Source of the DNA: Clostridia bacterium
Lineage (GTDB): Bacteria > Bacillota_A > Clostridia > Christensenellales > Borkfalkiaceae
Assembly: GCA_017462505.1 (NCBI GenBank)
Contig: JAFTQY010000067.1
Span: 1-18,965 of the forward strand
Direction: 5' to 3'
Length of the DNA stretch: 18,965 nt
Shown here in pieces: positions 1-6,966 of the stretch; positions within the stretch are counted from its first letter, which is position 1; every line of letters starts with the position of its first letter. Made by a program: the position numbers and the translations under genes. Under the pieces are notes generated by a model. It was given only the letters and a program-made list of their open reading frames with translations. It ran no database searches and was not told the DNA's origin.

Positions 1-110
1 ACGGACAAACATACGCCGCGCTTCTGGGGGCAGTTGTCAAGAATAGGACTCTTAGACTTGTACGTGATACGTTCTCTGCCCTTTTTGATGAGCTGGTTAA
101 TAGTAGGCAT
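1..110 (-). CDS. rpsL: 30S ribosomal protein S12, N-terminal part (runs off the left edge)
   Basis: S12 is part of the 30S decoding centre. Reading leftward from ATG at 110-108, the translation begins [20 protein letters not shown] and continues with [14 protein letters not shown], which is the unmistakable S12 N-terminus. Only 36 codons are inside the window. A near-perfect ribosome site, AAGGAGG on the minus strand at 118-124, lies 7 nt before the start. The gene has its own consensus promoter and a leader of about 150 nt. In many Firmicutes rpsL follows rpoB-rpoC; here the gene upstream on the same strand is a lipoprotein gene with its own terminator, so rpsL heads a separate transcript, presumably with rpsG and fusA beyond the edge (inference). 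Confidence 0.97.
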   Translation of the reverse strand, partial: MPTINQLIKKGRERITYKSKSPILDNCPQKRGVCLS

Positions 111-117
111 ATTTTGA

Positions 118-124
118 CCTCCTT
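118..124 (-). promoter_or_regulatory. Ribosome binding site of rpsL
   Basis: The minus strand reads AAGGAGG here, 7 nt from the ATG at 110. It is a near-complete anti-16S match, as expected for a ribosomal protein gene. Confidence 0.85.
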
Positions 125-150
125 GTAAAAATTTGGAATATATTTCCCTC

Positions 151-173
151 GAAATTGCCCTTATCGCAATTTC
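151..173 (-). promoter_or_regulatory. Hairpin in the rpsL leader
   Basis: GAAATTGC (151-158) and GCAATTTC (166-173) form a perfect 8-bp stem with a 7-nt loop inside the untranslated leader, about 27 nt before the rpsL ribosome site. No run of T follows it on the minus strand, so it is not a simple terminator. It could be a leader structure used in ribosomal-protein autoregulation or a 5'-end stabiliser. The function is not shown by the sequence. Confidence 0.5.
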
Positions 174-264
174 AAAGAAAGCGAATTTAGCGGTTGGGAT
201 TTGCGCGCTTTTCCCTTACGTTTTACGCAAAAGGGCATAATGCGCCCAAAGCCGCAACGCTATT

Positions 265-293
265 ATTTTAGCATGCTGACAAGCATTTGTCAA
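265..293 (-). promoter_or_regulatory. Sigma-A-type promoter of rpsL
   Basis: On the minus strand TTGACA (293-288), a 17-bp spacer and TAAAAT (270-265) form a nearly perfect vegetative promoter. Transcription would start near 258, giving a leader of about 148 nt before the rpsL ATG. Two overlapping perfect dyads cover the -35 and spacer: CATTTG-T-CAAATG at 284-296 and TGACAA-GCAT-TTGTCA at 277-292. Confidence 0.85.
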
Positions 294-368
294 ATGTTTA
301 AGCAAACTTTTTTTGAATTTTTCCCTATTTTTTCCGTTTTTAAGCAACGATTATAACCTTTTTATAAG

Positions 369-394
369 AAAAAGGCGGTTTTACCCACCTTTTT
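369..394 (-). terminator. Intrinsic terminator after the LRR lipoprotein gene
   Basis: In minus-strand RNA, AAAAAGGUGG and CCGCCUUUUU pair as a 10-bp stem with one G-U pair and a 6-nt loop, ending in a U-rich tract. It begins about 28 nt after the stop codon of the lipoprotein gene and isolates that transcript from rpsL. Confidence 0.8.
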
Positions 395-403
395 TACTTT
401 TAT

Positions 404-419
404 TCTCAAAATCAATCAA
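404..419. repeat. Direct repeat copy 1 flanking the LRR lipoprotein gene
   Basis: TCTCAAAATCAATCAA, ending 3 nt before the stop codon of the lipoprotein gene on the plus-strand map. It matches 15 of 16 bases with the copy at 1479-1494 in the same orientation. Confidence 0.55.
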
Positions 420-422
420 GAG

Positions 423-1472
423 TTATTCTTCGGCTGTATAGCCCCAAATCACGGGACATTGTGTAAAATTCCATTTACCCCAAGTAAAAGGCTTGCTTGC
501 CGCTTCGCAATAAATGGTTAAATTACTGCAACCGTAAAAAACGTAATCTCGCATAGTGCTGACGCTGTTAGGAATGACGATTTCCGTCAAACCAGTACAA
601 TACGCAAACGCCCAATACCCAATCTTTGTTACGTTTTTGGTAAGTGCAACGTTCGTTAAGGTGCTGCAATACGCAAACGCGTCGTCACCTATCTCCGTTA
701 CCGTATCGGGAATTGCAAACGACGTTTCCGTCTTACCCCCTGCATACACCAACAATTTTGTGCCGTCTTTGCTATACAAGTTCCCGTCTATCGATTGATA
801 CGTCGCATTGTTTTCATCTACAACGATATTTACCAAAGCAGGACACTCGTAAATTGCATATCTTTCAATAGTGCTCACCCCGTTACCAACGTCAATTTGC
901 GCCAAAACGTCACAATTACGGAACGCCTGCCCGCTAATCGCCGTAACACTATCGGGAATACTGACCGACGTCAAGGTATCGCAATCGTAAAAAGCATCCG
1001 CGCCAATACCCGTTACAGGCAGGCTTTCATAGGTCGAAGGAATTATCAATTCTGACGGTGCGCCGTTATATCCCGTAACGGTATAGCCGTCGCCCGCTTG
1101 GTTTAACGCATATACCAACTCCACCGCTTCATCAGTATCCTCTACGCTTTCGCTTTCGCTTTCAACTTCCGACGAAATTTCCGAGCTTTCGTTTTCGCTT
1201 TCAACTTTCGACGAAATTTCTGAGCTTTCACTTTCGATTTCTGACGAAATTTCCGAGCTTTCGCTTTCGCTTTCAACTTCCGACGAAATTTCCGAGCTTT
1301 CGCTTTCGCTTTCAACTTCCGACGAAATTTCCTCTTCACCACCGCCTATCGCGAATGAAGAATTACCCGTCGCGCCCTGTTCCTTGTTATCCGTGCCACC
1401 GCACGCAACAATCCCTGCCGACAATGATAAACACGTCAATACAGCAAATACTTTCAACCATTTTCCTTTCAT
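423..1472 (-). CDS. Secreted lipoprotein with Ser/Glu-rich tandem repeats and BspA-type leucine-rich repeats
   Basis: Predicted surface-anchored lipoprotein of 349 residues. I chose the ATG at 1472: GGAG lies 7 nt upstream, whereas the in-frame TTG at 1490 has no better site. Residues 1-24 form a lipoprotein signal peptide (KGKWLK, hydrophobic stretch, IVAC with Cys24 as the lipidated residue). Residues about 46-109 are five copies of a 13-residue acidic unit (SSEISSEVESESE; one copy is two residues short), probably a flexible, wall-spanning stalk. Residues about 135-345 are BspA-like LRR_5 repeats; six are visible by the pattern IGxxAFxxCxxLTxVxIPxSV. A typical BspA-style insertion (NATYQSIDGNLYSKDG) sits in the middle. 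Members of this family often mediate adhesion or binding; the ligand here is unknown. No C-terminal anchor or sortase motif is seen. The gene is followed by a terminator and lies 70 nt after valS. Confidence 0.88.
   Translation of the reverse strand: MKGKWLKVFAVLTCLSLSAGIVACGGTDNKEQGATGNSSFAIGGGEEEISSEVESESESSEISSEVESESESSEISSEIESESSEISSKVESENESSEISSEVESESESVEDTDEAVELVYALNQAGDGYTVTGYNGAPSELIIPSTYESLPVTGIGADAFYDCDTLTSVSIPDSVTAISGQAFRNCDVLAQIDVGNGVSTIERYAIYECPALVNIVVDENNATYQSIDGNLYSKDGTKLLVYAGGKTETSFAIPDTVTEIGDDAFAYCSTLTNVALTKNVTKIGYWAFAYCTGLTEIVIPNSVSTMRDYVFYGCSNLTIYCEAASKPFTWGKWNFTQCPVIWGYTAEE
1146..1337 (-). repeat. 39-bp tandem repeat (about 5 copies) encoding the Ser/Glu stalk
   Basis: Five consecutive units of 39, 39, 33, 39 and 39 bp encode variants of SSEISSEVESESE. 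The copies differ by only a few bases (for example ISSEIESE and ISSKVESENE), and the third lacks 6 bp. The high identity at DNA level suggests recent expansion by slippage or unequal recombination, so copy number may vary between strains. Confidence 0.9.
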
Positions 1473-1478
1473 AAACGA

Positions 1479-1494
1479 TCTCCAAATCAATCAA
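1479..1494. repeat. Direct repeat copy 2 flanking the LRR lipoprotein gene
   Basis: TCTCCAAATCAATCAA, one mismatch from the copy at 404-419. It overlaps the ribosome site of the lipoprotein gene (GGAG on the minus strand), so the two copies enclose the coding region almost exactly. Confidence 0.55.
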
Positions 1495-1542
1495 AGGCAA
1501 TTACAATTTCACGTTTTATTAAAAACAAAAACGCCAAATTCC

Positions 1543-4164
1543 TTACAGGCTTTCGAGCTGTGCAACGCACTTCGCCTTCATGTCCTGATATTTTGCAAGC
1601 TTTTCCTTTTCCGCATCCACGAGCTTTGCAGGGGCTTTGGAAACAAAGCTTTCGTTTTTAAGCTTACCCTCTGCACGCGCAATTTCGCCGTCGATACGTT
1701 CGATTTCCGCTGAAAGGCGCGCCTTTTCCTTTTCGATATCCACCAGCTCGCCAAGGGGCACGTAGATCTGCGCGATCTCCGTCACAGACGAAACCGTCTT
1801 GCCGTCCACGTCCGCCGCGCTTTCCACAAAATTCAGCGCGCTCGCGCCCGAAAGTTTCATGATACAGTCTTTGTTCACCTGTATCAAACGCTTGCTTTCG
1901 GTCACAACGTTGAGCTCCACTTTCTTGGACGGAGGGCAATCCGCATCCTTTTTCATAGCGCGGACAGCCTTGATAATGCCCATAACGCCCTCGAACGCTT
2001 TCGCCTCTTTCTTGTACGCCATTTTGGAATTATATCTAGGGAAATCGGACACCATGATACTGCCCTTAGTCGCGGGCAAGTTTGCATAGATTTCTTCGGT
2101 AACGAACGGAATAAACGGATGCAATAATTTCAAGGCGTTTTCGAGCACGAAACAAAGCACCGCAAGCGCGTCCGTCTTTCTGTTTTCGTCTTCGCCGTAA
2201 AGGGCGGGCTTGGACAATTCGATATACCAGTCGCAGAAATCGTCCCAGACAAAATCGCAAACGATATCCGCCGCAACGCCCAGCTCGTATTTGTTGAGGT
2301 TGGTCGTCACTTCGCGAATACAATTTTGCAATTTCGAGATGATCCATTTATCCGCAGGCGCAAGTTTTACGTCGGTGATCGCGGGGATCTTCTTTCCGTC
2401 TACGTTCATCAAAACAAAACGCGCCGCGTTCCAAAGCTTGTTGATAAAGTTACGGCAAGCCTCTACTTTCGTATCCGAATAGCGGGTGTCGTTGCCGGGC
2501 GCAACACCGCGGAGCAAGGACAAGCGCAGAGAGTCCGCGCCGTATTTTTCGATAACTTCGAGCGGGTCGATACCGTTGCCGAGCGATTTACTCATCTTTC
2601 TGCCCTGTTCGTCGCGTACGATACCGTGGATCAAAACGTCGTGGAAAGGCACTTTGCCCGTGTGTTCGATACCCGAGAAAATCATTCTGGCAACCCAGAA
2701 GAAGATAATGTCATACCCCGTAACGAGTATGTCGGTGGGATAGAAATATTTATAATCTTCCGTTTCGTCGGGATATCCGAGCGTAGAGAAGGGCCAAAGC
2801 GCGGACGAGAACCACGTATCGAGCACGTCTTCGTCTTGGCGTAAATGCGTGCCGCCGCAAACGGGACAAACGGTCGGGTCTTCCTTTTCGCAGATGACCT
2901 TGCCGCAATCCTTACAGTACCATACGGGAATACGGTGACCCCACCAAAGCTGACGGGAAATACACCAGTCGCGCACGTTTTCCATCCAGTTATAATAAAT
3001 CTTCGAGAAACGTTCGGGCACGAACTTGGTCTTATTCTTCATAACCGCCTGAATAGCGGGTTGTGCAAGGGGTTCCATCTTCACGAACCATTGTTTGGAA
3101 ACGATCGGTTCAACCGTCGAATGACAACGGTAGCAATGCCCTACGTTATGGGTATGGTTTTCGATTTTTACAAGATTGCCGCTCTTTTCCAAATCGGCAA
3201 CGATCTGTTTTCTTGCTACGTATCTGTCTAAGCCGTTATAAACGCCTGCCAGCTCGTTCATCGAGCCGTCGTCGTTCATCACGCGGATCACGGGCAAATT
3301 ATGACGTTTGCCGACCTCAAAGTCGTTAGGGTCGTGCGCGGGCGTGATCTTCACGCAACCCGTACCGAACGCAGGGTCAACGTATTCGTCCGCAACCACG
3401 GGGATTTCCCTATCCGTCAAGGGCAATTTCAAGGTTTTACCGACAAGCGCTTTATACCGTTCGTCGTCGGGGTGCACCGCCACCGCCGTATCGCCGAGCA
3501 TCGTTTCGGGACGGGTCGTCGCCACAACAACGTCCGCGCTGCCGTCCGAGGCAGGATAGCGCAAATGCCAGAAATGCCCGCCCTCTTCCGCGTATTCTAC
3601 CTCCGCGTCCGAAAGCGCCGTTTTACAGCAAGGACACCAGTTGATAATTCTGTCCCCCTGATAAATCAAGCCTTTGTTATAAAGGTTTACGAACACTTCG
3701 CGTACCGCACGCGAGCACTTTTCGTCCATGGTAAACGCCTGACGGGACCAGTCGCACGACGTACCCATTTTGCGTTGTTGCATCATGATACGGTTGCCGT
3801 ACTGTTCTTTCCATTCCCAAGCGCGCACCAAAAAGCCGTCTCTGCCGATATCCGCTTTCGTGACGCCCTCCGCTTTCATTTTTTCAACGATTTTTACTTC
3901 CGTAGCGATCGACGCATGGTCGCAACCGGGCAACCACAGCGCGGAATACCCCTGCATTCTCTTGAAACGGATCAAGGTATCCTGCATGGTCGCGTCCATC
4001 GCGTGCCCCATGTGCAACTGCCCCGTGATGTTGGGGGGCGGCATCATGATCGTAAACGGAACTTTTTCCGCGTCCACTTCCGCGCGGAAATAACCCGACT
4101 GTTCCCAGTCGGCGTAAATTCTGTCCTCAAACTCTTTCGGATTGTACGTCTTTTGCATATCCAT
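1543..4164 (-). CDS. valS: Valyl-tRNA synthetase
   Basis: Cytoplasmic class Ia aminoacyl-tRNA synthetase that charges tRNA-Val and edits Thr-tRNA-Val. The 873-residue length is normal. Visible features: the HIGH-type motif [12 protein letters not shown] (HMGH at residues 51-54), the editing domain ([17 protein letters not shown]), paired-Cys zinc-like motifs (CPCC; CKDCGK...CPVCGG), the KMSKS loop [14 protein letters not shown] (residues 523-527), an anticodon-binding domain, and a C-terminal coiled-coil arm ([20 protein letters not shown]). The first ATG (4164) was chosen: a weak GTGGGG lies 9 nt upstream, while the next ATG two codons on is further away. It is transcribed from a consensus promoter at 4264-4292 with a leader of only about 90 nt, and no T-box is recognisable. 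The gene diverges from the ABC importer operon. Confidence 0.98.
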   Translation of the reverse strand: MDMQKTYNPKEFEDRIYADWEQSGYFRAEVDAEKVPFTIMMPPPNITGQLHMGHAMDATMQDTLIRFKRMQGYSALWLPGCDHASIATEVKIVEKMKAEGVTKADIGRDGFLVRAWEWKEQYGNRIMMQQRKMGTSCDWSRQAFTMDEKCSRAVREVFVNLYNKGLIYQGDRIINWCPCCKTALSDAEVEYAEEGGHFWHLRYPASDGSADVVVATTRPETMLGDTAVAVHPDDERYKALVGKTLKLPLTDREIPVVADEYVDPAFGTGCVKITPAHDPNDFEVGKRHNLPVIRVMNDDGSMNELAGVYNGLDRYVARKQIVADLEKSGNLVKIENHTHNVGHCYRCHSTVEPIVSKQWFVKMEPLAQPAIQAVMKNKTKFVPERFSKIYYNWMENVRDWCISRQLWWGHRIPVWYCKDCGKVICEKEDPTVCPVCGGTHLRQDEDVLDTWFSSALWPFSTLGYPDETEDYKYFYPTDILVTGYDIIFFWVARMIFSGIEHTGKVPFHDVLIHGIVRDEQGRKMSKSLGNGIDPLEVIEKYGADSLRLSLLRGVAPGNDTRYSDTKVEACRNFINKLWNAARFVLMNVDGKKIPAITDVKLAPADKWIISKLQNCIREVTTNLNKYELGVAADIVCDFVWDDFCDWYIELSKPALYGEDENRKTDALAVLCFVLENALKLLHPFIPFVTEEIYANLPATKGSIMVSDFPRYNSKMAYKKEAKAFEGVMGIIKAVRAMKKDADCPPSKKVELNVVTESKRLIQVNKDCIMKLSGASALNFVESAADVDGKTVSSVTEIAQIYVPLGELVDIEKEKARLSAEIERIDGEIARAEGKLKNESFVSKAPAKLVDAEKEKLAKYQDMKAKCVAQLESL

Positions 4165-4263
4165 ATCGATAAAAACCCCACTTTGGTTTTCTTATTTTGT
4201 CGAACGTTTTTCCACCCGATTTTTCAAAAGGGCGGCAAGGTGCTATTTTAGAGTAGCTTTCCC

Positions 4264-4292
4264 ATTATAATACTTTCCTTTTCAATTGTCAA
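4264..4292 (-). promoter_or_regulatory. Promoter of valS
   Basis: On the minus strand TTGACA (4292-4287), exactly 17 bp, then TATAAT (4269-4264). Both hexamers match consensus. The start would be near 4257. The -35 region is shared with the divergent promoter of the ABC operon. Confidence 0.9.
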
Positions 4293-4315
4293 ACAGAAAT
4301 TGCCGTTCATATAAT
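4286..4315 (+). promoter_or_regulatory. Promoter of the NMT1-type ABC operon
   Basis: TTGTCA (4286-4291), an 18-bp spacer and TATAAT (4310-4315) form a good vegetative promoter about 32 nt before the ribosome site GGAG at 4341-4344. Its -35 lies on the same bases, opposite strand, as the valS -35. The leader would be about 30 nt, too short for a thiamine or other riboswitch. Confidence 0.7.
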
Positions 4316-4353
4316 ATATTATTCCAAAAATTTTTTATGCGGAGAATCTAATC

Positions 4354-5367
4354 ATGAACAAAGCAACCAAAACGATTTGCGCGGTTTTAGCCGCTTGCAC
4401 CACTCTTGTCGCCTTTCCTTCCTGTAAAAAGGACGGAGATAAAAACACTTTGCAAATCTGCGAAGTGACCCACTCCGTCTTTTACGCGCCTATGTATCTC
4501 GCCGAATCCTTGGGCTATTTTGAAGAAGAGGGCTTAAAAATTGAACTCACCAACGGCGGCGGCGCAGACGCCGTGATGGCGTCCGTCCTTTCGGGGGATT
4601 CCGATATCGGTTTCTGCGGTCCCGAAGCGGCGTTGTACGTACTTGTCGGCGGCTCGACCGACACCCCCAAGGTTTTCGGGCAGCTCACCAAGCGCGACGG
4701 CTCTTTCTTGGTTTCACGCACCCCGCAACCCGATTTTCAATGGACGGATTTAAAAGGCAAAGAGATCCTTGCGGGTCGCAAGGGCGGCGTGCCTGCCATG
4801 ACCTTTGAATACGTATTGAACCAAAACGGCATGACGGACGGCGTAGACCTGCGCTTGAATTACGACGTGGCGTTTAACCTGATGACCAGCGCGTTTGAGG
4901 CGGGCACAGCCGATTATTGTACCATGTTCGACCCTGTCGCGTACGAATACGAGGCGGCGGGCAAGGGCTACGTCGTAGCGTCGGTGGGCGAGGCTTCGGG
5001 TGAAGTCCCCTACACCTGCTTTATGGCGAAGGATTCGTGGATAAAGGGCAACGAAGAACAGGTTGAAGGCTTTCTGCGCGCGGTCACGAAAGCGGTGAAA
5101 TACGTGAATGAAACGCCGTCCACGACCGTTGCTCCCTATCTTACGAAATATTTCGAGGGAGTTTCCGAAACGTCCCTTGCCGCGTCCGTAGAACGGTATA
5201 AAAATATCGACGCTTGGCGCACCGAGCTTTCCATGACGACAGACAGCTTTGACCGCTTACAGGATATTATCGAAAACGCAGGCGAGCTTACCCGCCGTGC
5301 CGAGCTTGACGAAATGGTCGTCAACACGTACGCAACGAAGGTGTATAACGAAGTGTACGCAAAATAA
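4354..5367 (+). CDS. ABC transporter substrate-binding lipoprotein, NMT1/SsuA/ThiY-like family
   Basis: Extracytoplasmic binding protein of 337 residues that would deliver a small solute to the ATPase and permease encoded downstream. The N-terminus is a signal peptide ending at Cys24 (VAFPSC, a slightly atypical lipobox with Phe at -3). The mature part opens with the family hallmark ICEVTHSVFYAPMYLAESLG, then GYFEEEGLKIEL, the NGGGADAVMASVLSGDSDIG segment and GPEAALY, which matches periplasmic binding proteins for nitrate, sulfonates, taurine or the thiamine precursor HMP. Substrate cannot be told from sequence alone: no riboswitch or biosynthetic neighbour points to thiamine, riboflavin or sulfur. 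GGAG 9 nt before the ATG supports the start. It is the first gene of a three-gene operon, 24 nt before the ATPase gene. Confidence 0.87.
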   Translation: MNKATKTICAVLAACTTLVAFPSCKKDGDKNTLQICEVTHSVFYAPMYLAESLGYFEEEGLKIELTNGGGADAVMASVLSGDSDIGFCGPEAALYVLVGGSTDTPKVFGQLTKRDGSFLVSRTPQPDFQWTDLKGKEILAGRKGGVPAMTFEYVLNQNGMTDGVDLRLNYDVAFNLMTSAFEAGTADYCTMFDPVAYEYEAAGKGYVVASVGEASGEVPYTCFMAKDSWIKGNEEQVEGFLRAVTKAVKYVNETPSTTVAPYLTKYFEGVSETSLAASVERYKNIDAWRTELSMTTDSFDRLQDIIENAGELTRRAELDEMVVNTYATKVYNEVYAK

Positions 5368-5391
5368 ATTTTTACCAAAGGAAGTACGCAA

Positions 5392-6126
5392 ATGAAAGAA
5401 GTTTTACGTTTTGATAACGTTTCGATGCACTATCACAGCAAACAGGGCGAAACGGTCGCGTTGGAAAACGTGAACTTTTCGGTAAACGAGGGCGAGTTCG
5501 TCGCCATTATCGGGCCGTCGGGTTGCGGAAAAACCACCCTTTTATCCTTGGCGGCGGGACTTTTAAAGCCCACCTACGGTAAAGTGATATCCGACGGCTA
5601 TTCCTTTGGATATATGCTGCAAAAGGACGAACTTTTCCCCTGGCGGACGATCGAAAAGAATATCTTTCTGCCCTTGGAAATCAAACGCGCCAACACCGCG
5701 GAAAACCGCAAGCGCGCCGTTGCCCTTGCCGAAAAGTACGGCTTGCAACAGTTTTTAAAAAACTACCCGTCCTCTCTTTCGGGGGGCATGCGCCAACGCG
5801 CCGCGCTTATTCGCACCCTTGCCGTCGATCCCGACGTGTTACTGCTTGACGAGCCGTTTTCCGCGCTCGATTACCAAACCAGACTTTCCGTCTGCGACGA
5901 CGTGTATAAAATTATACGGAGCGAAAAAAAGACCGCTCTACTCATCACGCACGATATCAGCGAAGCGATCTCGGTGGCGGATAAAATTTTCGTCCTGTCC
6001 AAACGACCCGCAAAAATCGTGTCCGAGCACGTCTTGAATTTTCCCGAAACAGAGCCTTTGAAACGGCGTGAAAACAACGAATTTTCCCGCTGGTTTGAAT
6101 TGCTTTGGAAGGAGCTGAACCAATGA
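5392..6126 (+). CDS. ABC transporter ATP-binding protein (SsuB/TauB/ThiZ-like)
   Basis: Cytoplasmic ATPase subunit of 244 residues that powers the importer. All catalytic motifs are present: Walker A GPSGCGKTT (41-49), Q-loop YMLQKDELFPWRT (Gln77), signature LSGGMRQR (129-136), Walker B LLLDEP (150-155), D-loop SALD and switch His187 (LLITHDISEA). The Q-loop followed by LFPWRT and the C-terminal SKRPAKIV segment are typical of the nitrate/sulfonate/taurine subgroup. AAGGAAG precedes the ATG. The last codons overlap the permease gene as ATGA, indicating translational coupling. Confidence 0.93.
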   Translation: MKEVLRFDNVSMHYHSKQGETVALENVNFSVNEGEFVAIIGPSGCGKTTLLSLAAGLLKPTYGKVISDGYSFGYMLQKDELFPWRTIEKNIFLPLEIKRANTAENRKRAVALAEKYGLQQFLKNYPSSLSGGMRQRAALIRTLAVDPDVLLLDEPFSALDYQTRLSVCDDVYKIIRSEKKTALLITHDISEAISVADKIFVLSKRPAKIVSEHVLNFPETEPLKRRENNEFSRWFELLWKELNQ

Positions 6127-6926
6127 AAAACCAAACCGTATCCAAAGAACATCTTCGCTATCTTCGCCGCGAACGCACAAAAAGCGTCGGGGTCAACGTA
6201 GCCAGAATTGCCATTTTATTTCTCTTTCTCACCATTTGGGAATTGTCCGCGCAAAACGCGTGGGTCAATCCCTTTATTACCAGCTCGCCGTCCCGTATTT
6301 ATAAAACGATCATCGAACTGTACAAAAACGGCTCGCTCTTCCACCACGTCGGCACGACCCTTTGGGAAACGTTGGCAGGCTTTGCCATCGCCGTCGTCTT
6401 GGGATATTCTATCGCGCTGATACTTTGGTGGAGCGATATTGTTCGACGTATCAGCGAACCGTATTTCGTCGTGCTGAACGCTCTGCCCAAGATCGCGCTT
6501 GGACCTTTGATCATCATTTGGTTTGGCACGGGCAACGAGGCGATCGTGTTCATGACGATTTTGATCGGCTTGATCGTCGCGATTTTAAACATGTTAAACG
6601 GATTTATGGCAACGGATAAAAACAAGCTGTTGTTATTGCAATCCATGGGCGCAAGCAAGTTGCAGATACTTACCAAGCTGGTTATTCCGTCCTCTTTGCC
6701 GAATTTTATTTCCATGCTGAAAATCAACGTCGGCATGGCGTGGATCGGCTCGATCATGGGCGAATATATCGTTTCCAAAGCGGGCATCGGGTATCTGATC
6801 GTGTACGGCGGGCAAGTGTTTAAGCTCGATCTCGTCATGAGCGCCGTCGTGATCTTGTGCGTGCTTGCCGCGGCAATGTATGCCGTCGTCGCCTTTATCG
6901 AACGGCTGGTGATTAAAAATAAATAA
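6123..6926 (+). CDS. ABC transporter permease (SsuC/TauC/ThiX-like)
   Basis: Membrane subunit of 267 residues for the same importer. I chose the ATG at 6123, which overlaps the ATPase stop codon (ATGA) and has GGAAGGAG upstream; the in-frame ATG at 6105 lies inside the ATPase gene. Around six hydrophobic segments are visible, beginning with VARIAILFLFLTIWELSAQ. The cytoplasmic coupling loop reads LLQSMGASKLQILTKLVIP, the EAA-like loop of the BPD_transp_1 family, followed by GMAWIGSIMGEYIVSKAGIGYL, which is characteristic of sulfonate/nitrate/HMP permeases. It is the last gene of the operon and is followed within 15 nt by a strong hairpin. Confidence 0.93.
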   Translation: MKNQTVSKEHLRYLRRERTKSVGVNVARIAILFLFLTIWELSAQNAWVNPFITSSPSRIYKTIIELYKNGSLFHHVGTTLWETLAGFAIAVVLGYSIALILWWSDIVRRISEPYFVVLNALPKIALGPLIIIWFGTGNEAIVFMTILIGLIVAILNMLNGFMATDKNKLLLLQSMGASKLQILTKLVIPSSLPNFISMLKINVGMAWIGSIMGEYIVSKAGIGYLIVYGGQVFKLDLVMSAVVILCVLAAAMYAVVAFIERLVIKNK

Positions 6927-6938
6927 TTCCTCACATGA

Positions 6939-6966
6939 AAAGCGGCGGAGCGCAATCCGCCGCTTT
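6939..6966. terminator. Bidirectional intrinsic terminator between convergent operons
   Basis: AAAGCGGCGGA and TCCGCCGCTTT form a perfect 11-bp stem with the 6-nt loop GCGCAA. It lies between the permease gene (plus) and the activase gene (minus). The activase stop codon (6967-6965) falls within the stem base. The T tract is short on both strands. Confidence 0.75.

Larger units (their letters stand above)
111..422. other. 312-bp region between rpsL and the LRR lipoprotein gene
   Basis: It contains the rpsL ribosome site, leader hairpin and promoter, a T-rich stretch, the lipoprotein terminator and one copy of the flanking direct repeat. No open frame of note is seen. Confidence 0.7.

Noticed and set aside
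1142..1342. Lys/Arg-rich open frame over the tandem repeat
   Set aside because: It is an out-of-frame reading of the Ser/Glu repeat in the lipoprotein gene, without a ribosome site; repeats naturally stay open in other frames.
1495..1545. Terminator between valS and the lipoprotein gene (CGTTTT...AAAACG)
   Set aside because: The stem is only six weak base pairs and lacks a G/C core or clear T tract; not supported as a terminator.
3301..4251. 316-codon plus-strand open frame opposite valS
   Set aside because: Arg/His-rich composition with no family resemblance, antisense to a certain gene; a shadow.
4165..4257. Possible T-box leader before valS (a GGGTGG string on the minus strand)
   Set aside because: The leader is only about 90 nt, lacks the GGTACCGCG-type antiterminator core, the stem I elements and a terminator, so it does not meet the T-box pattern.
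4316..4353. Thiamine (TPP) riboswitch before the NMT1-type importer
   Set aside because: No CTGAGA or related conserved core is present and the leader is far too short.
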